A DNA stretch of 64,000 nt from Pseudodesulfovibrio aespoeensis Aspo-2 (lineage in GTDB: Bacteria > Desulfobacterota > Desulfovibrionia > Desulfovibrionales > Desulfovibrionaceae), in contig NC_014844.1 of NCBI RefSeq assembly GCF_000176915.2, forward strand, positions 372,001-436,000, read 5' to 3'. Position 1 is the first letter of the stretch. Each line of letters begins with the position of its first letter. The position numbers and the translations under genes were made by a program. A model generated the notes under the pieces. It saw nothing but the letters and a program-made list of their open reading frames with translations, was not told the DNA's origin and did no database searches. Shown here one piece after another: positions 7,466 through 16,771 of this stretch.

Positions 7466-10015
7466 CTACGTGCTTTCGGCTCCGCGGTGGTCCGGTTCCT
7501 GGTCGTCGCCCTCCAGGGCGTCCGTCCGGTTCTGCTCCGCCTGATCAAGGCAGCCCTGCTGCGCGTCAGTCATCCGCTGCCGGGGCGAGGTGTGATCCTG
7601 GGCGGCGCGCTTGTGGAGCAGGTCCTCGGCATCTGTCGGGCTCAGGGGCCGGTGAAAGTAGAAACCCTGCACGCTTTCGCACTTGAGCTCCATGAGCGAG
7701 CAGAGCTGGCCCGCGTCCTCGACGCCTTCGGCCACCACGTCGAGGCCCAGCGAGTGGGCCAGGGCGATGACCGCGCGCACGATCTCCATGTTTTCCGGGT
7801 CGCTCTTCATGCGCGAGATGAAGGAGCGGTCCACCTTGAGGGTGTCCACGGGCAGCTGCTGGAGCTGGGACAGGGACGAGTAGCCGGTGCCGAAATCGTC
7901 GATGGAGAAGCGCACGCCGATCTTGCGCAGCCGCTTGAGCACGTTGATGGCCGCGTCCGGGTGCTCCATGAGGGCGGTCTCGGTGATCTCCAGCTTGAGG
8001 ACTTCGGGCGGTAGGTCGGCGGCGCGCAGGGCGTCGATGACGAGCTTGTCGAGCTCCATGCGCGCGAACTGCTTGCTTGAGAGGTTGACGGACATGAAGA
8101 TGTCCTGTGCTCCCGGAGTGGCGGCGCGCCAGCGGGCCAGGGTCAGGAGCGATTCGCGCAGCACCCACTCGCCGAGTTTGATGATGGTGCCCGACTCCTC
8201 GGCCATGGGGATGAACTCGGCGGGCGGGATGGGTCCGCGCTCAGGGTGGTCCCAGCGGGCCAGGGCCTCGAAGCCCATGATGTCCGAGCCGTCCAGGTCC
8301 ATGATCGGCTGGTACTGCACATGGAATTCGCCCGACTCCAGGCCGCGGCGCATGTCGTTTTCCATGGTCAGCTGGTCCACGGCGCTTTCGAGCATGCGGG
8401 TGGTAAAGACCTTGAACCGGTTGCGGCCCGCCTCCTTGGCCTGATGCATGGCGATGTTGGCGCGCTGGAGCACGTCGGACGCCCGGATGTCGGGGATGGG
8501 GCTGAGGACGATGCCGAAGCTGGCCGTGGTCTGCACCTCGTGGCCGGTGAAGATAAAGGGCTTGGCCAGGGCGTCTCGGATGCGCTTGACGATGCGGATG
8601 GCCTCGCCAGGGCTGGCCAGTTCGTCCAGGAGCAGGACGAACTCGTCGCCGCCGAAGCGCGAGACCGTGTCCAGGGTGCGCACGTGCTGGGCAAGGCGGT
8701 TGGCCGTCTCCATGAGTACCAGATCGCCGAAGCGGTGGCCCAGGGAGTCGTTGATGACCTTGAAGCGGTCAAGGTCGAGAAAGACCAAGGCAAAGTAGTA
8801 GTTTTCCCGGCGTCCGGCCCGGCGCATGGCCTGGCCGACGCGGTCCAGGCACAGGGTCCGGTTGGCCAGCTCGGTCAGGGGATCGTGCAGGGCCTGGTGC
8901 CTGAGCTGCTCCTCCATCTCCTTGCGGTCCGTGATGTCGCGGAAGCTGCACCGGATGCCCAGTGGCTTCATGCCGATGCCCGACACGGCCCGTCCAGCCA
9001 CGCAAAGCCAGCGGGTCTGGCCGCTCCTGGTGACGATGCGGAAATCGAGCGACCCGCCCACCTCGTTGTTGATGAACAGGAGGTACTTGTCCCAGGCGTC
9101 GCGGTCCTCGGACACGATGATCTCGCGCAGCAGCTCGGGTTGTTCGAAATACCGTTCGGGCGGATGGCCGGAGATGCGCTCGCAGGCGGGCGAGCAATAG
9201 AGCACGCCGCCTTCGGTGCCCAGCCATATCTCCCAGTCGTAGGCGAAGTCGGCAATGGTCCGGTAGCGTTCCTCGCCCGTGCGCAGGGCTTCGAGCAGCC
9301 GCTCGCGTTGCTGGCGGATCTTGGCCTTTTCCCTGGCGCTGCGCGATATCTGCCGCAGGACGTAAAATTCGAGCCCGGCCACGATGAGGAGGATGGACAC
9401 GAAGAGGATGGTCAGCCGGTTGCGATACCCGGCCAGTTCCTGCATCACGTCGTCGATGTAGATGCCGGTGCCCACGATCCAGCCCCACGGCTGGAACTCG
9501 CGGACATAGGAGACCTTGCGGGCGATGATGTCCGGCTGGTCCTTCCACTGCCAGGAGTAGTCCACGAACCCGCCCTCTGGATCGCCCGCGGCCCTGATGA
9601 ATTCGAGAAAGATGGGCTTGCCCTGCGGGTCTTTGTAGTCGGAGAGATCCTGCCCCTCCATCTCGGGCCGGTAGGGGTGCATGATCATGCGCGGGGTGTC
9701 GTCGTTGATCCAGAAGTAATCCTTGCCCTCCGGGCCGTAGCGCATGGCCCGCAGCAGCTCCTTGCCCATGCGCCGGGCATCGTCCGGGGCGATCTCGCCG
9801 TTTTCGGCCCGTTGGTGGAGGTGGCTCAAGGTGTTGATGACCGCGCCGGTCAGCTCGCGGATGCTGGCGCGCCGGTCATCCATGAACGCCTGCTGGAGCG
9901 AGGGGAGCAGGTAGAGGAAGATGGACCCGCCGAACAGGGCGAGGGTCAGTACGGCAGGCAGGAGCATGCCAAGGGTGGTGAACTCGAATATGTCGGACAG
10001 GCGGCGTGAGCGCAT
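7466..10015 (-). CDS. membrane Cache-PAS-GGDEF-EAL c-di-GMP protein
   Basis: 849 residues. Membrane segments at about 14-38 and 199-219 flank a periplasmic single-Cache domain (GKDYFWINDDTPRMIMHPYR at 97-116 and GWIVGTGIYIDDV near 178). A PAS domain (about 245-365) is followed by GGDEF (motif FGGDEF, 454-459, with an RTLD inhibitory site upstream) and EAL (EAL at 583-585, DDFGTGYSS from 706). Both catalytic signatures look intact, so it may make and break c-di-GMP in response to a small periplasmic ligand and a PAS signal. It lies 100 bp from the diguanylate cyclase on the same strand. The net activity cannot be predicted from sequence. Confidence 0.9.
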   Translation of the reverse strand: MRSRRLSDIFEFTTLGMLLPAVLTLALFGGSIFLYLLPSLQQAFMDDRRASIRELTGAVINTLSHLHQRAENGEIAPDDARRMGKELLRAMRYGPEGKDYFWINDDTPRMIMHPYRPEMEGQDLSDYKDPQGKPIFLEFIRAAGDPEGGFVDYSWQWKDQPDIIARKVSYVREFQPWGWIVGTGIYIDDVMQELAGYRNRLTILFVSILLIVAGLEFYVLRQISRSAREKAKIRQQRERLLEALRTGEERYRTIADFAYDWEIWLGTEGGVLYCSPACERISGHPPERYFEQPELLREIIVSEDRDAWDKYLLFINNEVGGSLDFRIVTRSGQTRWLCVAGRAVSGIGMKPLGIRCSFRDITDRKEMEEQLRHQALHDPLTELANRTLCLDRVGQAMRRAGRRENYYFALVFLDLDRFKVINDSLGHRFGDLVLMETANRLAQHVRTLDTVSRFGGDEFVLLLDELASPGEAIRIVKRIRDALAKPFIFTGHEVQTTASFGIVLSPIPDIRASDVLQRANIAMHQAKEAGRNRFKVFTTRMLESAVDQLTMENDMRRGLESGEFHVQYQPIMDLDGSDIMGFEALARWDHPERGPIPPAEFIPMAEESGTIIKLGEWVLRESLLTLARWRAATPGAQDIFMSVNLSSKQFARMELDKLVIDALRAADLPPEVLKLEITETALMEHPDAAINVLKRLRKIGVRFSIDDFGTGYSSLSQLQQLPVDTLKVDRSFISRMKSDPENMEIVRAVIALAHSLGLDVVAEGVEDAGQLCSLMELKCESVQGFYFHRPLSPTDAEDLLHKRAAQDHTSPRQRMTDAQQGCLDQAEQNRTDALEGDDQEPDHRGAEST

Positions 10016-10115
10016 CAGGGTTTCCTGTTCAAAGGGTCATGGGTCGGATGTCCAAGCATGTAGAAGCATACGCTGGAGCGCCGGAAAAGTGAAGCAAATG
10101 GGCACATTTCTGTGG

Positions 10116-13100
10116 TCATCCGGCGACCACTTTGTTGCGGCCCGACTGCTTGGCCTCGTACAGGGCCACGTCGGCCCTCTTGAGCAGCGTTTCCACGGTT
10201 TCGGCGTCGTTATTCGAGGTCGCCGCCCCGATGCTCACGGTGATGCGCAGCGTGCCCGCATCGGTGGCCATGGATGCCTTCTCGATGGCCCGGCGCAGCC
10301 GCTGGGCCACCTCCATGGCCGGTCCGGCGTCGGTCTCGGGCAGCAGCACGCCGAACTCCTCGCCGCCCAGCCTGCCCAGGATGTCAAGCTCGCGCAGGGC
10401 CGTGCGCGATATCCTGGCCAGCTCGCGCAGCACCTCGTCGCCCACGCCGTGGCCATGGGTGTCGTTGACCCGCTTGAAGTGGTCTATGTCCATCATGAGC
10501 ATGGTCAGCGCGCCCTGATAGCGTTTGGTGCGCATGAATTCCCGCTCGGCCAGCTCCATGAACCGGCGGCGGTTGAAGAGGCCGGTCAGGCTGTCGGTGG
10601 TGGCCAGCTCGTGCAGCCGGGCCTCGGTGGCCTTGCGCTCGGTGATGTCACGGATGGTGGCCACGGCGTACCACCTGCCGCCGAGCTGAAAGCTGGAGAC
10701 GGACCGCTCCACAGACACGCGGGTGCCGTCCTTGCGCAGGGCTTCGGTCTCCTGGATGGCCCCGACCGCGTCCCCGTCGCCAGAGCCGGCGAACTGGCGC
10801 ATGCCCGCCATGGCCTCGTCGCGCAGCTCCGGCGGGGTGATCAGTTCGTGGATGGGGCGGCCCATGACCTCCTCCTCGGTGTAGCCGAACAGCCGTTCGG
10901 CGGCTCGGTTCCAGAAGGAGGCGTTGCCGTGCATGTCGATCATGACGATGGCGTCGTAGGCGGACTCGGCCAGGGCGCGCAGTTTGCGCTCGCTGGCCTT
11001 GATGGCGTTTTCGGCGTCCTTGCGGTCCGTGATGTCCATGTCCGCCCCGCGATAGCCGCGGAACCCGCCCTCGTCGTCGAAATGGGGCACGCCGCTCGAT
11101 TGCAGCCAGATGGCGCGCCCGTCCCTGGTCAGGCAGCGCAATTCGACCTTGGAAAAGGGCGATTGCAGTCGATATAGGTCGGCCCGCCAGCGCAGGAAAT
11201 CCTCGGTGTGCTCCCTGGCGACGAACAGGGCCGGGGTCTGGCCCAGCATCTCCTCCTGAGTGTAGCCCAGGATGGAGAAGACATCCTCGGTGACAAAGGT
11301 GAAGGTGTCGCGCCCGTCCGTTTCCCAGATGTATTCGCCGACCGCCGCGCTCACGTCGCGAAAACGCTGCTCCGACCGTTTGAGCGCGGCCTGGGCCTTG
11401 CGCTGCTCGGTCACATCGCGGGCAAAGACGGCCATCTGCTCCACCGCGCCGTCCGGCCCGGTAACAGGGTAGGCGCTGGCGTGAAACCTGCGTCCATCGT
11501 GCTCGCCTTCGAACCGGACAGGCCCGGCCTGCTCCATGACCTGCGACAGGATGGTGCGCAGGGCCTCGCGGCGTTTGTCCGACAGGAAGTCGAAAAGGGA
11601 TCGCCCGATCATGTCCTCCGGCGTGCGCTCGTAGATGCGCGCGCCGGTCTCGTTGATGGCCGCGATTCTGCCGTTTGGCTCAATGAGCATGGCCAGGTCT
11701 TCGGGCGCGTTGAGCAGGGTCCGGCTTGTCTGCTCGCTACGCCGCAGGGCGGCTTCGTATCGCTTGCGGCGGGTCATGTCGCGCAGGGTGCCCACCGCGT
11801 ACCAGCGGCCTTTGAGTTTGACCGAGGAGACCGCCAGCTCCACTGGCACGATGGAGCTGTCCTTGCGCACCGCCTCAAGCTCGATCACCTGGCCCACCAC
11901 CGCTCCTCGGCCCGATGCGGCGAACCCGGCCAGCCCGGACTCGGCCTTGTCCTGCTGTGGTTCGGGCACAAGCAGGGGGTGCAGCCGTCTGCCCATGATC
12001 TCCTGCGCCGTGTAGCCCAGCAGCCGCTCTGCCGCAGGGTTCCAGTAGGTGACCCGGTCCTGGTCGTCGATCATGACGATGCCGTCCTGGGCCGACTGGC
12101 TGATGGCCAGGGTCCGCTCCTCGCTCTCGCGCAGGCGGGCCTCCACCTCGGCCTGGCGCACGCGGTAGCTGGCCAGGAACCAGCAGCCCGGAACCAGGAC
12201 GAGCAGGAAGAGCACGACCAGGGCGGTGAAGGGCGTGGACCAGCCAAGGAGCAGGGTGGCCGGGGGAGTCCAGATCATGATGGTCCAGCGCGCTTTGTCC
12301 GGCGCGGGCTGGCCGTTGGGGCCGGTCGTGGCCGGGCCGGGGGAATCCTCGGCAAGAGTCTCCGTGGTCACGGCCAGGGTGGCAAAGGTGAACAGTCCCT
12401 CGGAGGTCAGCGCCTGCCCGGTCCCTGTGGCGGCAACGGCCTGCCACGCCTCTGGGAAGCGGACGGCCATGGTCGCCTCCGGCCTGCCGAGCTGGCGGCC
12501 CCACTCCTCGTCAGTGGATGGGCCGAGCATCCAGAATCCCTCGCCGTCGCAGAGCAGGGTCAGGCTTTCAAGCGCGGCGGCGGCGTTCCTGATCTGGTCG
12601 AAGAGGTGCTGGCCATCGTAGTTGAGGACCATCACGCCCAGTGTTGTCCCGGCACTGTCCACGACCGGGCTGGCAAAACGCAGGGTGGGCCTGTGGGGGG
12701 TCTCGATGCGGCCATGTTCCATGTTCAGGTCGAACCTGGAGATGGAAACGGTGTCGGGGCCGCCTTCGAGTGCGTCCTTGAAGTAGTAGCGGTTTTTCTT
12801 GTCCTGGAGTTGGTGCGCTGGTACCGGGGCCGGGCTGGACCAGAGCTGGTCCACCCGCACGCGCTCCATGCCCGAGTGGTCGAGGAATCGGATTTGGAGG
12901 AAGTGCGAGCGGCTGCGGGCGAAATCGACAAAGATGCGCTCAAGGGTCTGGAGGGCCGGATCGGGCAGGGATTCTGTCGGTTCTTGCGGCGTGGTATCCG
13001 CCGGGCGGGGCGTGGGAATGTCCGGGCCAACGTTTTGGGGATCGGTCAGGGTGCGGGCCGCGATCCGGGCCAGGAAACGGGCGTCCGAAGCGTGGGAGGC

Positions 13101-13271
13101 CACCGCGCGGTTGAGGGTCACCGATTCGCGGTCCAGAGCCAGTTGCTGGCGCTGGCGCGCAAGGTCGAGATGGTCCTGGTTGCGGGAATGCAGGAACCAT
13201 ATGGCGGCCAGAATGATGCCGAGCGCCAGCGGCCCATAGAGCTTGAGAAATTCGCGTATTGTTCGAGCCAT
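10116..13271 (-). CDS. membrane multi-PAS diguanylate cyclase
   Basis: 1,051 residues. A membrane anchor at about 12-28 and a second at about 345-370 enclose a large periplasmic sensor domain. Four PAS repeats follow (roughly 385-495, 510-625, 635-755 and 765-880), each followed by a DMT/DIT-type PAC end. A C-terminal GGDEF domain carries GGEEF at 969-973 and an RELD inhibitory site before it. It should synthesise c-di-GMP under product inhibition. The ATG at 13271 has GGGGAGGGG directly upstream. It lies in a same-strand row with two other GGDEF proteins, suggesting shared signalling but probably separate promoters. Confidence 0.9.
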   Translation of the reverse strand: MARTIREFLKLYGPLALGIILAAIWFLHSRNQDHLDLARQRQQLALDRESVTLNRAVASHASDARFLARIAARTLTDPQNVGPDIPTPRPADTTPQEPTESLPDPALQTLERIFVDFARSRSHFLQIRFLDHSGMERVRVDQLWSSPAPVPAHQLQDKKNRYYFKDALEGGPDTVSISRFDLNMEHGRIETPHRPTLRFASPVVDSAGTTLGVMVLNYDGQHLFDQIRNAAAALESLTLLCDGEGFWMLGPSTDEEWGRQLGRPEATMAVRFPEAWQAVAATGTGQALTSEGLFTFATLAVTTETLAEDSPGPATTGPNGQPAPDKARWTIMIWTPPATLLLGWSTPFTALVVLFLLVLVPGCWFLASYRVRQAEVEARLRESEERTLAISQSAQDGIVMIDDQDRVTYWNPAAERLLGYTAQEIMGRRLHPLLVPEPQQDKAESGLAGFAASGRGAVVGQVIELEAVRKDSSIVPVELAVSSVKLKGRWYAVGTLRDMTRRKRYEAALRRSEQTSRTLLNAPEDLAMLIEPNGRIAAINETGARIYERTPEDMIGRSLFDFLSDKRREALRTILSQVMEQAGPVRFEGEHDGRRFHASAYPVTGPDGAVEQMAVFARDVTEQRKAQAALKRSEQRFRDVSAAVGEYIWETDGRDTFTFVTEDVFSILGYTQEEMLGQTPALFVAREHTEDFLRWRADLYRLQSPFSKVELRCLTRDGRAIWLQSSGVPHFDDEGGFRGYRGADMDITDRKDAENAIKASERKLRALAESAYDAIVMIDMHGNASFWNRAAERLFGYTEEEVMGRPIHELITPPELRDEAMAGMRQFAGSGDGDAVGAIQETEALRKDGTRVSVERSVSSFQLGGRWYAVATIRDITERKATEARLHELATTDSLTGLFNRRRFMELAEREFMRTKRYQGALTMLMMDIDHFKRVNDTHGHGVGDEVLRELARISRTALRELDILGRLGGEEFGVLLPETDAGPAMEVAQRLRRAIEKASMATDAGTLRITVSIGAATSNNDAETVETLLKRADVALYEAKQSGRNKVVAG

Positions 13272-13357
13272 GCGCCCCTCCCCAGAGACTCAGCCCGTGC
13301 TGCCTGTCCGGGGTGTTTCCCGGCAGGTCCGCCGCCCTGACGCCAGGGCGGGATGCC

Positions 13358-14134
13358 TCACCCCCGGCTGACCACGACCCGGTTCCTGCCCTGGTTCTTG
13401 GCCCCGGTCAGGGCGGACTGGACCCGGTGCAGGAAGGTCTCCATGGTGTCGTCGGCCCGGCCCTGCACCACGCCCAGCGAGAGCGCCATCCGTATCTTGC
13501 CCCCGAAGAGCTTGTGGCCTACGATCTGCCGGAGTTTTTCAGCCACCATGGCCGCCTTGTCTATGTCCGTGTGCGGGGCGAGGATGATGAACTTGCCCCC
13601 GCGCCAGCGGAAGACGTAGTCGGTCTTGCGCAGCCGGGCACTGACGAACTGGGCCAGGTTGGCCAGCAGCATGTCGCCGGTCTTGTAGCCGTGGGTCTCG
13701 TTGATGCCCTTGAAATCGTCGATGTCGAACATGATGCCCGAGAGCGGGTTGGCGTAGCGGCGCACGTTGTCAAGCTCGCGCTCGGCCACGGACTCGAACT
13801 TGTAGCGGTTGTAGACCTTGGTCAGGTCGTCGTAGACCGAGAGCTTATCCACCTGCTCGCGCAGCTGGCTCATGGCCTTGGCTTCGCGTCCGAGCAGGGA
13901 GAGCACCCGCGTGTACACGAGCAGGGCCTGGGCCGCCAGGACGAAAAACCCGGCCACCATGACGATGTAGACGAACTTCATCATCAGTTCCGGGTCTTCT
14001 GGCGGCAGGATGATCAGGGTGTAGATGACGCCGAAGTTGGTGCACAGCAAGGCGGCCAGGGCGGCGACGCTCAAGGTGTAGAAGAGCTTGTACCGTGTCT
14101 TGAGCCTGTCTGCGGGCGGCGTGTCCTGTGCCAT
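13358..14134 (-). CDS. membrane GGDEF-fold protein with degenerate active site
   Basis: 258 residues from the ATG at 14134, preceded by AGGGA; a longer frame would overlap the upstream gene. Two membrane helices lie at about 20-40 and 53-75, followed by a GGDEF domain from about 100. At the position of GGDEF the sequence is RGGKF (178-182, in VFRWRGGKFIIL), so the acidic residues needed for catalysis are gone. The upstream inhibitory-site motif RKTD is kept, as are the substrate-region features FDIDDFKGINETHGYKTGD. This suggests a c-di-GMP receptor or an inactive partner of the adjacent cyclase. Loss of activity is inferred from the motif. Confidence 0.8.
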   Translation of the reverse strand: MAQDTPPADRLKTRYKLFYTLSVAALAALLCTNFGVIYTLIILPPEDPELMMKFVYIVMVAGFFVLAAQALLVYTRVLSLLGREAKAMSQLREQVDKLSVYDDLTKVYNRYKFESVAERELDNVRRYANPLSGIMFDIDDFKGINETHGYKTGDMLLANLAQFVSARLRKTDYVFRWRGGKFIILAPHTDIDKAAMVAEKLRQIVGHKLFGGKIRMALSLGVVQGRADDTMETFLHRVQSALTGAKNQGRNRVVVSRG

Positions 14135-14171
14135 GGTCGTTGGTCCCTGTTCCGAGTGTCGATAAGGCCGG

Positions 14172-14630
14172 TCAGTCGGCCTCGCCCTCAAAGGTGTAGT
14201 ACAGGGCTCCGCTCTTGGCGTCGTCGTCGTAGGTCAGCTCCACCGAGAAGTCGGGCCACATCCAGCCGTAACGCTGGCCCACGCCGCGCCCCTGGCCGTA
14301 GAGGCCCAGCAGCCGCTCCTTGATCAGGAAGTGGTTGGCCCTCCCCTCAAAGGCCACGCCCACCCGGTAGAGCCTGTCCTTGCGAAAGTAGTAGGCCACG
14401 GAGAGGATCTGGGCGTCGCCAAAGGTCAGCCGCTCATCCTCCCGGTAGTAGGTGTTCTTGTAATTGGTCTTGGGGATGGGCTTGAGGTCCGGGATGTCGG
14501 CCAGCGGGGTGCCCCACTTGAAGCCGCGGAAGCTGTCCGGGGGATCGACCACGGCGTAGTCTCCGGCCAGGGAAGCCCCGGCGAGGCAGAGCAGCGCAAG
14601 AGCCGTGATCAATATGCGCGTGGGGAGCAT
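14172..14630 (-). CDS. secreted protein of unknown function
   Basis: 152 residues from ATG 14630. A signal peptide (TRILITALALLCLAGASLAG) is followed by DSFRGFKWGTPLADIPDLKP, a motif seen in small periplasmic proteins whose hallmark is F(K/R)W-G-T. The remainder is beta-rich (LTFGDAQILSVAYYFRKDRL). It lies upstream of the degenerate GGDEF gene by 37 bp and the two may be cotranscribed. The family is not recognised beyond being a periplasmic beta-rich protein. Confidence 0.75.
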   Translation of the reverse strand: MLPTRILITALALLCLAGASLAGDYAVVDPPDSFRGFKWGTPLADIPDLKPIPKTNYKNTYYREDERLTFGDAQILSVAYYFRKDRLYRVGVAFEGRANHFLIKERLLGLYGQGRGVGQRYGWMWPDFSVELTYDDDAKSGALYYTFEGEAD

Positions 14631-14794
14631 GGATAGTCGCCTTTTGTCTTGTGGCTCGCAGCCTGTTCTCTTCTCAACCGTTGGCATTGTACTGGATTTC
14701 ACGACAAAATCAAGGAGCGATGCCCTGGCTGGCGCGAACGCATTGTCAGGGCGCGGGCCGGTGTGGTAACAGGCAGGGCATGCGAGGGACAAAG

Positions 14795-15268
14795 ATGCGT
14801 ATATGGACGACAATGCTCGTGGTGTTGCTCCTGGCCGGGCTTGCCGGATGCGGGCCCGACCCGGACGAACGGGACGGCGACAGGGTCGTTGCCCTGGAGA
14901 CCGAGGTGGCCGCGCTCAGGCAGGAAATGCGGGCGCGCGACGAGGCGTTGCGCGGTGAGCTGGCCGTGATCCGCCAGAACCTCGACGGGGTCCGCGAGGC
15001 GCTCCGGGCCGGGGCAGGCGAGCCGGAAGCCGGTAGGGCCAAGGCCGGGCCGGGCGCGGACGCGCCACAGGCCACGGAGAAAGAGCGGGACGCGCTGGAC
15101 GACGAACTGGATACCAAGGCCAAGACATTCGTCAGGGACAGCCTGGACAGACTGCTGGAAATAACCAGGAAGCTTCTGGACAGGATGGACAGCGAACTGG
15201 AAAATCGAAATGACCCGTCCGACAAAAGGAGCCCGGCTCCGGACGGCACCCAAGGAGACAGGATATGA
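14795..15268 (+). CDS. lipoprotein with coiled coil
   Basis: 157 residues starting MRIWTTMLVVLLLAGLAGCG, a clear lipobox (LAGC). An N-terminal coiled coil (VVALETEVAALRQEMRARDE) is followed by an Ala/Gly/Pro linker and a helical end (TKAKTFVRDSLDRLLEITRK). I chose ATG 14795 because GAGGG precedes it and the signal peptide begins there. Its stop overlaps the start of the next lipoprotein gene, so the pair is an operon. Function unknown; probably attached to an envelope membrane. Confidence 0.8.
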   Translation: MRIWTTMLVVLLLAGLAGCGPDPDERDGDRVVALETEVAALRQEMRARDEALRGELAVIRQNLDGVREALRAGAGEPEAGRAKAGPGADAPQATEKERDALDDELDTKAKTFVRDSLDRLLEITRKLLDRMDSELENRNDPSDKRSPAPDGTQGDRI

Positions 15269-15837
15269 TGAAAACGTGCACTGGGGCGGGCATGATCGTG
15301 CTGCTGTTGGCCCTGGCTCTGATCGGCGGATGCGCCAAGGGCGACGCGGTCAAGCTGACCTATGCCCTGGGCAAGACCACCGTCCCCTGCGTGGGCGAGG
15401 TGATTGTCTTCAAATTTGAGGACAAGCGACCCGTGACCCGGCTGGGCACCGACAAGAACGGCGCGCCTGTCGAGACCGTGTCCGACGTGGCCGACTGGAT
15501 GGGCTGGGCTCTGTTCGACGAGTTCAAGGCTGCCGGGTGCGATCCCAAGTATCGCACTTCCACCGTGAGCCCTGGCTCCACGCCGCTGGTCACGGGCGAG
15601 ATTCTGGAGGTGACGCTGAACCAGACCGGCACCACCACCTGGGCGGGCAAGGTCTCGGTGCGCATCGTGCTCCAGCGCGACGGGGAGATCATCCACTCCG
15701 AGAAATTCTCCAGCGAGGTCGAGGACGCGGCTGTGCCGGGCTACACCACGCCGTCGGGCATCATGGCCGATGCCCTGCGCGGACTCATGGGCGAAATCGT
15801 CCCGGCTGTGGCCGGCAGGCTCGGCGCGCGCGACTAG
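15265..15837 (+). CDS. lipoprotein, possibly YajG-like
   Basis: 190 residues with a lipoprotein signal (MIVLLLALALIGGCAKGD). The mature part, VFKFEDKRPVTRLGTDKNGA then VADWMGWALFDEFKAAGCDP and GEILEVTLNQTGTTTWAGKV, recalls YajG-type lipoproteins: an FxDxRP-like motif followed by a domain that assembles oligomers in the envelope. The start overlaps the previous stop (ATGATGA), so translation is coupled. A hairpin terminator follows the stop. The family assignment is by pattern and only moderate. Confidence 0.7.
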   Translation: MMKTCTGAGMIVLLLALALIGGCAKGDAVKLTYALGKTTVPCVGEVIVFKFEDKRPVTRLGTDKNGAPVETVSDVADWMGWALFDEFKAAGCDPKYRTSTVSPGSTPLVTGEILEVTLNQTGTTTWAGKVSVRIVLQRDGEIIHSEKFSSEVEDAAVPGYTTPSGIMADALRGLMGEIVPAVAGRLGARD

Positions 15838-15846
15838 CGGATAGAC

Positions 15847-15876
15847 GCCCCTGTTCCGGGGCGGACAGGGGCTTTT
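15847..15876 (+). terminator. rho-independent terminator after the lipoprotein pair
   Basis: Stem GCCCCTGT / ACAGGGGC with a 10-nt loop, followed by TTTT. It begins 10 bp after the lipoprotein stop. The AGGGG of the 3' arm is also the only plausible ribosome-binding sequence for the nitroreductase ATG at 15878. Confidence 0.65.
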
Positions 15877-15877
15877 C

Positions 15878-16681
15878 ATGTTTTGCGATACCGGCATCTG
15901 CAAGCGGTGCGGTGCGTGCGCCGCAGAGTGTCCCTACTCCCTGATCGTGGAGGACGGGGAGGGCTTCCCCTGGCTCAGGCCAGCAGCCAGGAAGACCTGT
16001 ATCGGCTGCGGTCACTGCGTGGCCGTCTGCCCGGTGGGGGCCCTGACCCTGCCGGATCTGCCGGTGACGCCCGGCCTGGCCCCGGATCAGTGTCCGCCCA
16101 TCGAGGGCGCGTTCAAGGTGAGCCGTGAGCAGGCGGACCAGTTCCTGCGCAGCCGCCGCTCGGTACGGACCTATCGCGACAAGCCCATTTCTGAGGCCAT
16201 GGTGGTCGAGCTGCTCGACTTGGCCCGGTTCGCGCCCAGCGCCAAGAACGGCCAGCCCGCCCGCTGGATCGTCACCCGCACCCGAGAGGCTACGCAGCGG
16301 TTGGCCGGGCTGACCGTGGAATTCATGGCCATCAACAACGTCTTTCCCGGCGTCATCAGGAACTGGGAGCGGGGCGTGGACAAGGTGCTGCACGGCGCGC
16401 CCCATGTGGCCGTGGCCCACGCGCCCGAGGACGGCTTCAACCCGGCTGAGGACTGCTCCCTGGCCGCCGCCTACCTGGAGCTGGCCGCCCATGCCCGCGG
16501 GCTTGGCGCCTGCTGGGCCGGGTTTTTGATGGAGGCTGCCGAGGGATACGGACCCATCCGCGACGCGCTGGGTCTGCCAGAGGGGCATGGCGTCTATGCC
16601 GCACTCATGCTCGGCTATCCAAAATACCGCTACGCGCGCATCCCGCGTCGGCGCGAGGTGGAACTGCGCTGGCTCGACTGA
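15878..16681 (+). CDS. ferredoxin-nitroreductase fusion protein
   Basis: 267 residues. The N-terminus holds two 4Fe-4S motifs (CKRCGACAAECP at 9-20 and CIGCGHCVAVCP around 46-57). From about 85 it is a nitroreductase-family flavoprotein: FLRSRRSVRTYRDKPIS, FAPSAKNGQPARWIV, then ARGLGACWAGFL and the C-terminal GYPKYRYARIPRR. Such fusions are common in anaerobes and probably take electrons from an internal ferredoxin to reduce an unknown substrate at FMN. The start at 15878 leaves only a weak ribosome-binding site inside the preceding terminator arm. A strong bidirectional terminator follows. Confidence 0.9.
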   Translation: MFCDTGICKRCGACAAECPYSLIVEDGEGFPWLRPAARKTCIGCGHCVAVCPVGALTLPDLPVTPGLAPDQCPPIEGAFKVSREQADQFLRSRRSVRTYRDKPISEAMVVELLDLARFAPSAKNGQPARWIVTRTREATQRLAGLTVEFMAINNVFPGVIRNWERGVDKVLHGAPHVAVAHAPEDGFNPAEDCSLAAAYLELAAHARGLGACWAGFLMEAAEGYGPIRDALGLPEGHGVYAALMLGYPKYRYARIPRRREVELRWLD

Positions 16682-16693
16682 AGAGGCGGCGAA

Positions 16694-16745
16694 GGGCCAT
16701 GAAAAAGGCGCGATCCCAACCGGGATCGCGCCTTTTTCATGGCCC
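16694..16745. terminator. bidirectional terminator with perfect 24-bp stem
   Basis: A perfect 24-bp inverted repeat around the loop AACC, with AAAAA in the left arm and TTTTT in the right arm. It lies between the convergent nitroreductase and 3D-domain genes, so it can end transcription from both sides. The outer part (GGGCCATG / CATGGCCC) extends beyond the A/T tracts. Confidence 0.9.
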
Positions 16746-16771
16746 CTTCGGCCCTGGCTTGGCGGGTCGGA

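Noticed and set aside
8246-10009. 587-codon plus-strand frame opposite the GGDEF-EAL gene
   Set aside because: Antisense shadow of a protein with complete catalytic motifs.
11208-13340. 710-codon plus-strand frame opposite the multi-PAS cyclase
   Set aside because: No motif, biased composition, and the opposite strand encodes a clear PAS-GGDEF protein.
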